Below are positions 42,657 through 50,358 of a DNA stretch of 64,000 nucleotides, piece after piece (position 1 is the stretch's first letter; the number at the start of each line of letters is the position of its first letter). Made by a program: the position numbers and the translations under genes. This DNA comes from Sulfolobus sp. A20 (GTDB lineage Archaea; Thermoproteota; Thermoprotei_A; Sulfolobales; Sulfolobaceae), in the NCBI RefSeq assembly GCF_001719125.1, contig NZ_CP017006.1, positions 62,001 to 126,000 on the forward strand. The letters run 5' to 3'. The notes under the pieces are model-generated. The model had not been told where the DNA came from. It saw nothing but the letters and a program-made list of their open reading frames with translations, and made no database searches.

Positions 42657-42915
42657 TTATAACTGAAGTTTCCATAATTCCTCATACGCTTCTTCATGAC
42701 TCTTCTCTATCTACCTAATGATCCTTAGTTAAAATTTTGACCTTCCTCTTACGAGCATCAATAAGAACTCGTCCCAACTCATTTCCCATTTTCCAAAGAT
42801 TTCTTTATTAGGAATTGTATCATAACTATCCTTCCAGCAATTATAAAGTTTTCACTTATTAACTCTAATCCGCTCAATCCCTCATCTGAAATGACTATTA
42901 AAAAATCTTTAAACT
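42657..42915 (-). pseudogene. Decayed protein gene, family unknown
   Basis: Protein-like segments appear in sequence in different minus-strand frames: FLIVISDEGLSGLELISEN with FIIAGRIV, then IPNKEIFGKWEMSWDEFLLM, then SHEEAYEELWKLQL before a stop at 42657. Their order and amino-acid character suggest one gene broken by at least two frameshifts. I cannot name the family. The region has no intact gene. Confidence 0.35.
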
Positions 42916-42962
42916 TAATTATGTTATAAAATTTTTTATTTTCTAACTTTTTTCATCTTGAT

Positions 42963-43496
42963 CTAGGATAGTTGAGTTCCACAGTTACTACAAAATCTAG
43001 CATAAGGAGGATTTTGAAATCTGCAATTAGGGCATACTTTAAACTGTTGTGTAGGAACATAGTACTGTTGTTGTGGCATATAGTATGGCTGCTGAATATT
43101 CATGTTAACTAGACCACTTTTTATTAATCTCTCTATCTCTTTCATTGTCTCATGTTCTATTTCTAAGTTCCATAACCCTTCTCCACCCTCTATCAATAAA
43201 CCTAGTGGTCCTAGAATCAGGTCTCCAATCAAAGCTTCGGTAACATCTTCTGCTTTAACCCAATTGGCCACACCAATATCTACATCCAAATAGTTTGGAT
43301 ATCCAATGATCTTAACTGTGAAAGCTCTGTCTGCAGCAAATAAATGTCTTAGTAATCCTTCTTTCTTAGCTTGAACTATATAGCTGTTACCATAGCCATA
43401 ATATTGTGAAATATAACCTTTTAACCTAAACCACTCAGCTAAACTTTGAGCTAACTGTTGAACATTTACGTTAACTCCTTGAAAGGTCTTTCGCAT
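42963..43496 (-). CDS. Zinc-ribbon domain protein
   Basis: 177 residues. The N-terminal 120 residues form a mixed alpha/beta domain (AQSLAEWFRLKGYISQYYG, then DVDIGVANWVKAEDVTE) that I do not recognise but that is a common type in Sulfolobales. A Gln/Tyr-rich linker (PYYMPQQQYYVPTQQ) leads to a double-CxxC zinc ribbon: CPNCRFQNPPYARFCSNCG at the C-terminus. Such ribbons usually mediate protein contacts. Single-gene unit. Confidence 0.65.
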   Translation of the reverse strand: MRKTFQGVNVNVQQLAQSLAEWFRLKGYISQYYGYGNSYIVQAKKEGLLRHLFAADRAFTVKIIGYPNYLDVDIGVANWVKAEDVTEALIGDLILGPLGLLIEGGEGLWNLEIEHETMKEIERLIKSGLVNMNIQQPYYMPQQQYYVPTQQFKVCPNCRFQNPPYARFCSNCGTQLS

Positions 43497-44236
43497 ACGT
43501 TTTATTATTAGATAAGATATTTAATATTTATTGTTGCCTAGGCTAAGTTCATACTTTCCATGATTACGTCACATTACTCAACAAAACGAATTTTTATCTT
43601 ACTATAAATGGGAAGAAGCCTTTCATAAAGTGGTAATGTATATTACGATATTTCTTATCCTTTAATAAGACTAAATTAGTACTAAATCTACAGTATAATA
43701 TGGGAGATAACTTTCTAAAACGAACCAATATTGTTGAAACTTTAAAAATTTAATGACAATTGTTGGAGGAGATTTAATCAGGATAAACTGTATAAATATT
43801 TGTTTTTATGAAAATAAGAATCTCATCTAATCCTTTCTGGAGAGTATGAAATGTCTTGAAAATTATATTCAATAGTTATCATATGATACATTAAACCTAC
43901 TCTAATTTCTAAAGAACATAACATGAAATATTCACCTTCATTATACAATTGTTTAAAAATTTTCTGACTTTAAGGGGCAGTAATTTATCTTCTATAAACA
44001 ATTGATGAAAACAGAATTTTTAAAAAATTTGTAAAAATACTATTTAGAAAAAAGTTTTAAATAAAAAATTCATAAGACCTTGATTTAACTTAGAATTTTT
44101 CTGTCACTAATCTTTCCAAAGGTTAACTGATATCACTAAAGCAGTATAATTTGTTGATATCCTAGGATTTTGGGAATAAAATGAGACTGAAGATAAAAAA
44201 TTTTTGAATGACTAAGGAGTTACAATATTTAAAGGT
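43497..44236. other. AT-rich gene-free region
   Basis: About 740 bases with no frame above 60 codons, no tRNA-like clover leaf, no repeat array and no recognisable coding remnant on either strand. A TATA-like element for the zinc-ribbon gene lies near 43500-43530. I see nothing else that can be supported. Confidence 0.5.
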
Positions 44237-44839
44237 TTAATTCTCTTTCTTAGACGAACCTAAAATATCTCTTTTAGGATCTTCAAAAATCACATTGATA
44301 TCAATTTTCTTGTACTCTTTAAGTAGAGCTACGAATAGGAATAAGATTATTACACCTTGAGCACTCTCAAAGTAGTAATAGTATGACGTTATAGGCAGAG
44401 AAGGAAAAAATATATAGATAGGGAAAGATAACGATGTAGAAATTACTAAGATTAGGAGCATTATATTAAGTATTTTACCATATAATTTTATATTTTTCGA
44501 AATTTTCTCCACCTCTTCTATCTTTCTTGTTTTTTCGAGAACATAATTCAACTCATTCTCGATTGGTTTTAACTTCTTAATGGTAGTCTCATAAATTGCT
44601 TTTACATCTCCCCCTTTCATTGTAGTAATGTAAACTAAAATCTCCTCTAAGAGATTACTAGTATTACTATTACCTAAAACTGAAGTAAGAGCTATGAGAA
44701 AATCTAAAGTTCTTTTCATACTCATCTCTCTCTCCTTATCCTCTAAAATCTTCATATATTCTTTCATTATTGACATCAATAAAATAGCCAGAATCAAACT
44801 TAAAAGAAATTGTAATATAAGTGATAATTCTCCTATCAA
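44237..44839 (-). CDS. Membrane protein with cytosolic coiled coil, near pilus locus
   Basis: 200 residues. An N-terminal helix (about 5-23) is followed by a long charged helical segment (about 25-115, including KKLKPIENELNYVLEKTRK) and two further membrane helices (about 120-142 and 153-170), then a polar tail. It is 27 bases downstream of the winged-helix regulator gene and probably co-transcribed with it. This arrangement can suggest membrane-linked regulation, but the fold is not recognised. Confidence 0.55.
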   Translation of the reverse strand: MIGELSLILQFLLSLILAILLMSIMKEYMKILEDKEREMSMKRTLDFLIALTSVLGNSNTSNLLEEILVYITTMKGGDVKAIYETTIKKLKPIENELNYVLEKTRKIEEVEKISKNIKLYGKILNIMLLILVISTSLSFPIYIFFPSLPITSYYYYFESAQGVIILFLFVALLKEYKKIDINVIFEDPKRDILGSSKKEN

Positions 44840-44866
44840 AGAAATAAGCCTCTTACTATTAGCTTG

Positions 44867-45145
44867 TCACTTATCAATCTCCTTCCTTAACTCTTCTAAT
44901 TTCTTAGCTAACTCTAAGTATTCCCTAGCTCTTTGTAAATATTTCATACCTTTTTCAGTTAATTTGTACAAATTTCCTTCTCTTTTTATATACCCGCTTT
45001 TTACCAATTGATTTAAATATTTGTTGAAGGGTCTGGTACTGAGGTTAACCTTATACATGAGTTTTGTCTTATTAATACCATCTGTACAAGCTTCCAACAT
45101 GGTAATAGTTATCTCTAGGCTATTCCTCTTTTTCTTTAAAAGCAT
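44867..45145 (-). CDS. Winged-helix regulator, COG3432-like
   Basis: 92 residues: ITMLEACTDGINKTKLMYKV for the first helices, NKYLNQLVKSGYIKREG for the recognition helix and wing, LTEKGMKYLQRAREYL before a C-terminal dimerisation coil. It closely resembles the protein at 48871-49167 (KTKLMY, LTEKGEK at the same places), so two paralogous regulators flank the secreted-filament operon. Likely DNA-binding regulators of that locus. Confidence 0.8.
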   Translation of the reverse strand: MLLKKKRNSLEITITMLEACTDGINKTKLMYKVNLSTRPFNKYLNQLVKSGYIKREGNLYKLTEKGMKYLQRAREYLELAKKLEELRKEIDK

Positions 45146-45267
45146 ATATATTTATATTAGACAAACCTTTTAAAGATTACGGCTAATCAAAGAAGGACGT
45201 AAACAAAGGGAAAAATATTAATTCTTACTCGATAAAAAATTATTGTTCTTAATTTTTGCTACAAAAA

Positions 45268-45405
45268 TCATGAATTATAGGAATACAAATAAACTACATT
45301 GTCATGTATAAAGTAATATCCACTATCAAACCGTATGGCTCTAGCGTTGTAGTGTCTCATCATTTTCATGAAGTCCTCCAAGGAGTTAACCTTTATTTGT
45401 GTCAT
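45268..45405 (-). CDS. Translationally coupled 45-residue protein in filament operon
   Basis: A 45-codon frame starts with an ATG that overlaps the stop of the preceding gene as ATGA (45402-45405), the classical sign of coupling. The peptide (MTQIKVNSLEDFMKMMRH..., ending FIHDNVVYLYSYNS) is soluble, with one amphipathic helix followed by beta-strands. It is too small for default gene finders. No function is recognised; it would be a cytoplasmic partner of the membrane protein encoded just before it. Confidence 0.5.
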   Translation of the reverse strand: MTQIKVNSLEDFMKMMRHYNARAIRFDSGYYFIHDNVVYLYSYNS

Positions 45406-46211
45406 ATTAGTCGGTGGGGCGGTCCTCTGATTGAATTCCTATTTATTATTTTCATAGCATCTGGAGTAACTATGAAGAAAGCTGATATTCCAAAGAGTAT
45501 TAAGAAAAACGCTCCATAAAAGTAAGTATAGTTATACCCAGATGTTGCCTTGATTAAAATCTCTCTATAGAAAGAACCTGACACTGTTGAATCGTTATAG
45601 TTTAAGACAGAAATATTAAATGAACTATTCTCTATTACAATTCCGTCTCTAACATAAATTGGCTCTTCGCCATAAGGATATTTTAAATTAGCGTAAACAC
45701 TTATGTTTAAAATAACAATGTATGATATCCCTTGTATTTTTAACTGATTATTTATTTCTTTAACTAAATTATTGTAGTATGTAAAGTTAGGACTATAGGA
45801 TAAGAAATGGGAGGTCAAATTGCCTTTTCCTATAGTTCCTAAAAGCTTTGACCAATAAGGAGTTTTTATAGTCAAATTTGCCGTGTAATTCCCTTGATAA
45901 TAATTAGCCGTTGTATTGAAATAACCATTGATTACTAGCTTTTCCGTTAAGGCACTAAACATTGAATTAGTATTTATTACAGTATCATTGTTAAAAAGTA
46001 TAGACCTATTTATATAAAAGGTTGTAACATATTTAGTTTCAGCAAAATATGAACCTATTGACGCTCGTTGTGGAATAAATACTATAGAATTGGATTTTAA
46101 ACCTAAATATACTAGAAAAACTCCCGAGATTATTAAAGCCAGCATAACGCCTAATCTTATATACTTAAGCTTAATACTCCAACACCTCCATAATATGTAA
46201 ATATAATCCAA
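45402..46211 (-). CDS. Two-helix membrane protein of secreted-filament operon
   Basis: Up to 269 residues. An N-terminal membrane helix (LALIISGVFLVYLGL), a beta-rich extracellular domain of about 200 residues with many NxS/T sequons, and a C-terminal helix (GAFFLILFGISAFFIVT). The start is uncertain: the long version begins at TTG 46211 and overlaps the previous gene by 55 bases, while an ATG at 46145 is the first standard start, but it removes the basic residues before the first helix. It probably anchors or assembles the secreted subunits at the cell surface. Confidence 0.65.
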   Translation of the reverse strand: MDYIYILWRCWSIKLKYIRLGVMLALIISGVFLVYLGLKSNSIVFIPQRASIGSYFAETKYVTTFYINRSILFNNDTVINTNSMFSALTEKLVINGYFNTTANYYQGNYTANLTIKTPYWSKLLGTIGKGNLTSHFLSYSPNFTYYNNLVKEINNQLKIQGISYIVILNISVYANLKYPYGEEPIYVRDGIVIENSSFNISVLNYNDSTVSGSFYREILIKATSGYNYTYFYGAFFLILFGISAFFIVTPDAMKIINRNSIRGPPHRLI

Positions 46212-46564
46212 ACTTTTATGTTTTGGGGATTAGTAGTATAGAATTGAATTAGAGGATTAATAAATGGTCCTGACAAAATTACTTGATTACTACTAGTTAC
46301 GTATCCATCTACTGTAAGATCAGTGTAGTTACCTCCTTGAATAACTACTTTTATACTGTTAGCTGTTGAAAGGAGTTGCTGATTAATGTAAACTTTCACC
46401 ACTGTAGACCCATTAAGTTCGCTAGTCACTAACTGAGCAGGGGGAATTATATGAGAAACGGAATCATTAGATACCACAAAAGCAGGAGTAAATGAACTCA
46501 AATACAATAATGATGACAATATTAAAATCATACTGATAATAAAGGTTATAAATATCTTCACCAT
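46157..46564 (-). CDS. Small secreted protein, putative minor filament subunit
   Basis: 135 residues: a hydrophobic signal (about 1-25) followed by TPAFVVSNDSV, echoing AGFVVSNST in the main subunit at 47680-48429. The mature part is beta-rich (VKVYINQQLL, SIKVVIQGGNYTDLTVDGY, KVWIIFTYYG). A shared mature N-terminus behind a class I type signal is expected for subunits joined by donor-strand exchange. It overlaps the signal peptidase gene by 7 bases. It may be a cap, base or minor subunit. Confidence 0.6.
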   Translation of the reverse strand: MVKIFITFIISMILILSSLLYLSSFTPAFVVSNDSVSHIIPPAQLVTSELNGSTVVKVYINQQLLSTANSIKVVIQGGNYTDLTVDGYVTSSNQVILSGPFINPLIQFYTTNPQNIKVWIIFTYYGGVGVLSLSI

Positions 46565-47631
46565 TCTTCACCTCTTGCTATAATAACTGATATTGGAAAT
46601 AATAAACATAGCGTATCAAGAGCAGAGTAGAGAAACAACGTATATAATGGACTACCTAATAACTCTCCGAGAGGTATAAGTGCTACTATAACATAAACCT
46701 TGATTAATAGTTGATGTAAGCCTTCATAACCTTTTCCCACAACCGTCAAGTTCACTAATTCACTTTTCCCGGGATATAAAGTAATAATTTTTGGATTAAC
46801 CGTATATGTCCCATTTCCCTCAACAGTGATAATTACTACCTCTGGTAACATTAGTTTGTCAGTCACGCTAAAAGTATATGACTTACTTTGGTTATATAAG
46901 AGTACTTGTAAGTTAATTGCTGAAACTTCATTCACACCTCCCGCTAAAATACCTTCTTGATGAGAGACTGAGTAGACTACGAAGAAACTATAAGTTGACG
47001 TGCTTGAAATTATAATAAAAATAGAGAATAGAACGATGGTGAAAAAGAGCAATAAAGCTCTTCTTGGCAAAGCTACCCTTCTAATCTTCTTTCTCTCATC
47101 TATCCCTACGAGGACAGCTATTAATATTGCGAAGATTACGATGGTGGTTATGATATTCCCTCTCGCGGAAAGTAATATTTGACCTAGGTATGGTATTACT
47201 AAGGGCTTTCCGTCTATTAGGACAGCCTTCGCATATATCTCTGAAGGAGTTACCGGGGGCATGTAAATCTGGTCGATAAAGTTATCATTAACCCCCTTAG
47301 TTATAAACGTATCATTAGGTAGAACTGAAACAACTTCGTGTATTATGTATGGGGGATACCCCGGGATTTTGCCATAATCTGGATCCCTAAACACGATAAT
47401 ACTACCATTAGTTATTTTTCCCGCTAAAGGTTCCGGTATTGCAATTACTATATCCCCAGACTTTAACACGGGGTACATACTATAGCCATTCGTTATAGCA
47501 ATGAAAGTTGGTCTACCCAATAGGTTTGCAGATGCGAGTAAGATGGAAAATATAAATAGTAATATTACGAGTATATTTAAAAATATTTTCAAAAAATTTT
47601 TTAAAGAATAAGTGAGTACATATGTAGACAT
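46558..47631 (-). CDS. SipW/Sec11-type signal peptidase with long extracellular tail
   Basis: 357 residues. The first 160 are a signal peptidase I of the archaeal/ER type: one membrane helix, GYSMYPVLKSGDIVI with the catalytic serine, YIIHEVVSV with the histidine and KGVNDNFID with the aspartate. Two or more further helices and a beta-domain of about 130 residues (TYSFSVTDKLMLPEV, NLTVVGKG) follow, ending in another helix. Extended, dedicated signal peptidases are encoded with TasA in Bacillus (SipW). The gene is 48 bases downstream of the proline-rich subunit, so it probably processes that protein and the 135-residue one. Confidence 0.85.
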   Translation of the reverse strand: MSTYVLTYSLKNFLKIFLNILVILLFIFSILLASANLLGRPTFIAITNGYSMYPVLKSGDIVIAIPEPLAGKITNGSIIVFRDPDYGKIPGYPPYIIHEVVSVLPNDTFITKGVNDNFIDQIYMPPVTPSEIYAKAVLIDGKPLVIPYLGQILLSARGNIITTIVIFAILIAVLVGIDERKKIRRVALPRRALLLFFTIVLFSIFIIISSTSTYSFFVVYSVSHQEGILAGGVNEVSAINLQVLLYNQSKSYTFSVTDKLMLPEVVIITVEGNGTYTVNPKIITLYPGKSELVNLTVVGKGYEGLHQLLIKVYVIVALIPLGELLGSPLYTLFLYSALDTLCLLFPISVIIARGEEW

Positions 47632-47679
47632 AAAAAAACAACCCTCCCTTTTAAATTATATTCTCTTTTCTATTATCCT

Positions 47680-48429
47680 TTATGCTTGATAGCCATATAA
47701 GTTCAATGCTGCCGTGAATGTTGCTGCAGATGCACCTATAACGCCATAAGATGGCAATAATACTAGTATATAGATCACCTCTCCATTACTCCCTCCACTG
47801 CCTATAGTGACTGTAGTATTACCTATTGCAGTTGCAACAGAAGATGGTAAGCCATATGTTGATAATACTGCAAATTGCTCGCCATTAATATCTACCTCAC
47901 CATTACCCATAGGCATTATGTTAATTGCATTGTTAGGGAATGTAGTTATTGCTTGTTCACTAGAACCATGAGTTCCAAGTACTATTATTTGAATTGGGCT
48001 ATTGTTCATAACATGCTCTAGTGATGCCCCTAGATATGCCATCGTGTTATTATTACCAGGATAGTTGAACTCTGCCTCAACTACTGCAAATAGGTAGGCT
48101 GCAGAGTAGCTTGCAACTACTTTAGCGCTAGGCGGAGGACTTGGAGGAGGTGGAGGCGGTGGAGGAGGAGATGGAGGATCATATATAAATGCAGCATAGT
48201 CAGCAGTACCAGGTCCTATTGCAGGTAAAGTTATTGATAATCCGCCATTTCCCGAAATTTGGCTAAACTCTAATGGATCTAACTGCAGTAATGCGTTTTC
48301 TGAATCTATTTGCACTACGCTACCACTCGTTGAGTTGCTTACCACGAAGCCTGCTACAAATGCTTGATATACTAGCAGTGTTGCTAAAACTATTGCTACA
48401 GATATTGCGGCTAAGACTTTTAGGTTCAT
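47680..48429 (-). CDS. Secreted filament-type subunit with nine-proline tract
   Basis: 249 residues. A signal (1-26) is followed by GFVVSNSTSGS, then two beta-rich domains joined by a polyproline linker: PPSPPPPPPPPPSPPP at 85-100, including nine prolines in a row. No positively charged class III pilin motif is seen, so it is not a type IV pilin; the features fit thread/AbpA/TasA-like fibres built by donor-strand exchange after signal peptidase cleavage. First gene of a leftward operon with a strong TATA-rich upstream region. Few lysines and many Asn/Ser/Thr fit an acid-exposed surface. The fibre assignment is inferred. Confidence 0.65.
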   Translation of the reverse strand: MNLKVLAAISVAIVLATLLVYQAFVAGFVVSNSTSGSVVQIDSENALLQLDPLEFSQISGNGGLSITLPAIGPGTADYAAFIYDPPSPPPPPPPPPSPPPSAKVVASYSAAYLFAVVEAEFNYPGNNNTMAYLGASLEHVMNNSPIQIIVLGTHGSSEQAITTFPNNAINIMPMGNGEVDINGEQFAVLSTYGLPSSVATAIGNTTVTIGSGGSNGEVIYILVLLPSYGVIGASAATFTAALNLYGYQA

Positions 48430-48754
48430 TTTTGGTCTAATCTCTTATTGTCATCCCAATTTAAAAAGATGAGGTTACACTAACGTTAGTTAGGCATATA
48501 CTACAATCCTCCTGATATACGTTTTGTGATAAGAGCTTAACATATAAGTATTAATGAAGCAAGGATATTTGTTATCAAACAAAATTTCTATCATATCTGG
48601 AATAATGTAATATATTATATATATCAAATAACAGCCACGATATTAAGGTTTAAGCATTTAATCTTAGAACCTTTTTTAGTACCTCATTCACTACGGATGA
48701 TACTATATACTTCCAGTTTGAGGATAGACATAAAATAATTACAAAGTAGGGAAA
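48430..48754. other. Promoter region of filament operon
   Basis: Gene-free stretch of about 325 bases upstream of the leftward filament operon. It has long A/T runs (TATATTATATATAT near 48610-48624) and a probable TATA box close to the gene. No inverted repeat longer than 6 bases was noticed. It borders the isolated IS200/IS605-like end. Confidence 0.4.
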
Positions 48755-48787
48755 CCCTCACCCTTTAGGGCAGGGAGGAGAGGTCAG
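48755..48787 (+). repeat. Solo IS200/IS605-type right end
   Basis: CCCTCACCCTTTAGGGCAGG followed by GAGGAGAGGTCAG matches the right end of the tnpB element at 10617-10642 (CCCTTTAGGGCGGGGAGGAG, GTCAG), including the palindromic CCCTTTAGGG. No transposase sequence adjoins on its left. It may be the leftover of an excised element, a short non-autonomous copy, or a source of an omega-like RNA. Confidence 0.6.
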
Positions 48788-48870
48788 ATGTATAGATTAT
48801 TAAATATAAAATTAAGTGATTTTACAAGACGGTGGATAGATAAATTTATATTTATAGAATCAGAAGAAAG

Positions 48871-49167
48871 ATGATGAGTAATATGGGCATAAGAAGAGAA
48901 AGAATAGAGATAATTTACATCATTCTTAATGGATGTAAAGAAGGCAGTAAAAAGACTAAGCTGATGTATAGTTCTGGACTTAATTATCAAGTATTTATGA
49001 GATATATAAGTGAATTAGAGAACTTAGGTCTGATAAAATTTGAAAATGGGAGCTATTTCTTAACAGAAAAGGGGGAAAAGACGTTAGAGTTAATAACCGA
49101 ATACATGAAAACAAGGAATAGGTTAATGGAGATGAGGAGGTACTTAAGCGAACTTTTAAAAAGTTAA
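48871..49167 (+). CDS. Winged-helix regulator, paralogue of 44867-45145
   Basis: 98 residues (first or second ATG): IEIIYIILNGCKEGSKKTKL, LNYQVFMRYISELENLGLI as recognition helix and wing, FLTEKGEKTLELITEYMK, then a coil ending RRYLSELLKS. It is of the same COG3432-like type as the regulator at the other end of the filament locus. A TATA-like TAAATTTATATTTATAG lies about 20-30 bases upstream. Possibly opposes or partners the paralogue in controlling the secreted fibre. Confidence 0.8.
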   Translation: MMSNMGIRRERIEIIYIILNGCKEGSKKTKLMYSSGLNYQVFMRYISELENLGLIKFENGSYFLTEKGEKTLELITEYMKTRNRLMEMRRYLSELLKS

Positions 49168-50358
49168 CGATCGTGAGAATGAATACTTTAGTTTATTTCA
49201 CAACAAAATATGAATAGGTTTATACGAATTAACAGTTTATTAATAAATATTTTTATAAGTATAGTGTAAATATAGTACAGTCATAAAATCAGAATTTTCA
49301 ACCCTCTTCATATGGTAGGTAAAAGGAAGCAAGTTTATAGGGATATACCTTGTAGGAGTTAGTATAAACAATAATTTTTGATATAAATTGATTTTCTTCA
49401 TTGCGGAAAAGATTTTGAGTGAGGTTATCTATTGGGGTCAGAGTTGATTTCCTCACCCAAGTTTAGAGCCTAGGTTTTTACTGCTGGACGAGATTTCATT
49501 AGCCTTGACCTTTCGTCAAATTGAAGGACTTTATTACCTTACACTGCTTTGCTTTCACTGGTTGGCTAATATTAATTATAGGGTTGATGTTATGATGAGC
49601 ATTACTATTTATGAGTCTAGAAAAAATGATTTCCGCGTCTATGTGATGTTAATAAGAGGGAAAAGGTTACACAATAAGGCGTGATTCTACAATGCCTTCT
49701 ATTTGTTTAACTCCGAGGTTCGACAAGATAAGCTTAGTAGAACTGGCATTCAGATTAGCATAGCTAGCATGGAACTCAACAAGACGAGATAGTTGAAAAT
49801 ATTCTTCATATAATTTACTCGAAATCCGTAAGTATAAGTCGGAATAAAATTTTATCGAGATGAACGAAATTATCTTTCATACATCCTAAATTCTAACCCA
49901 ATTCTCTTTAAGATTATATATGCTAGAACTGTCTTAACGAAATATACAATACAAGTGGAGGTATATAGATAATTGGTGGTTTAAACATCTATTAATCAAT
50001 TCAGAGATTCGTATTAGCTTATGAGTAATATCAAGTTTTTTAAGAAGATAAAATAGTTTTAGAATGCTATAGCTCCAAGTTTGATTTGATTTTTTAAATT
50101 GATACATAGTTGATTTTTACATAATAAGTGCGAAATAACGTACTAATTTTTTGCTAATTCGAAGTTTTTATTATCCTAGAATATAGTACGTTTTAAGGTA
50201 TATTACGTTAGATTATATATAAGTATGACAAGAAATATTTACCTTATTATCATATATACTTTAACGAATTAGGTAGATAACTTTAAACGTTAATGGAGCT
50301 GTAAAAATATTACGGTTTAGCGATAGCTTTTAAATTTTTACATAATAGCTTTAGATCC
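49168..50358. other. 1.2-kb decayed region before malA
   Basis: No intact gene. 49475-49792 contains the transposase-like remnant described separately. The rest is AT-rich; the final 60 bases hold a TATA-like TTTTAAATTTTTAC about 25 bases before the malA ATG, implying a leaderless transcript. No array, tRNA or rRNA is visible. Confidence 0.5.
49475..49792 (+). pseudogene. Decayed protein gene, probably a transposase
   Basis: One frame runs 69 codons from 49475 to a TGA (49682-49684), and then continues in the same frame for 35 codons to a TAG. It contains LTFRQIEGLYYLTLLCFHWL, KNDFRVYVMLIRGKRLHNKA and, after the internal stop, FYLFNSEVRQDKLSRTGIQI. The end loosely resembles the conserved YxxRxxIExxxR region near the catalytic Glu of IS4/ISH3-type DDE transposases. 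The start is missing. The pseudogene call is firmer than the family. Confidence 0.38.

Noticed and set aside
43497-44236. Possible CRISPR array or RNA gene in a long gene-free stretch
   Set aside because: No regularly spaced direct repeat, clover-leaf or GC-rich stem region could be seen. AT content is uniform.
47680-48429. Type IV (class III signal) pilin
   Set aside because: The N-terminus lacks the basic residues plus G/A-S/T cleavage context before the hydrophobic helix, and a dedicated signal peptidase I-type gene is adjacent, so a class I type signal is more likely.
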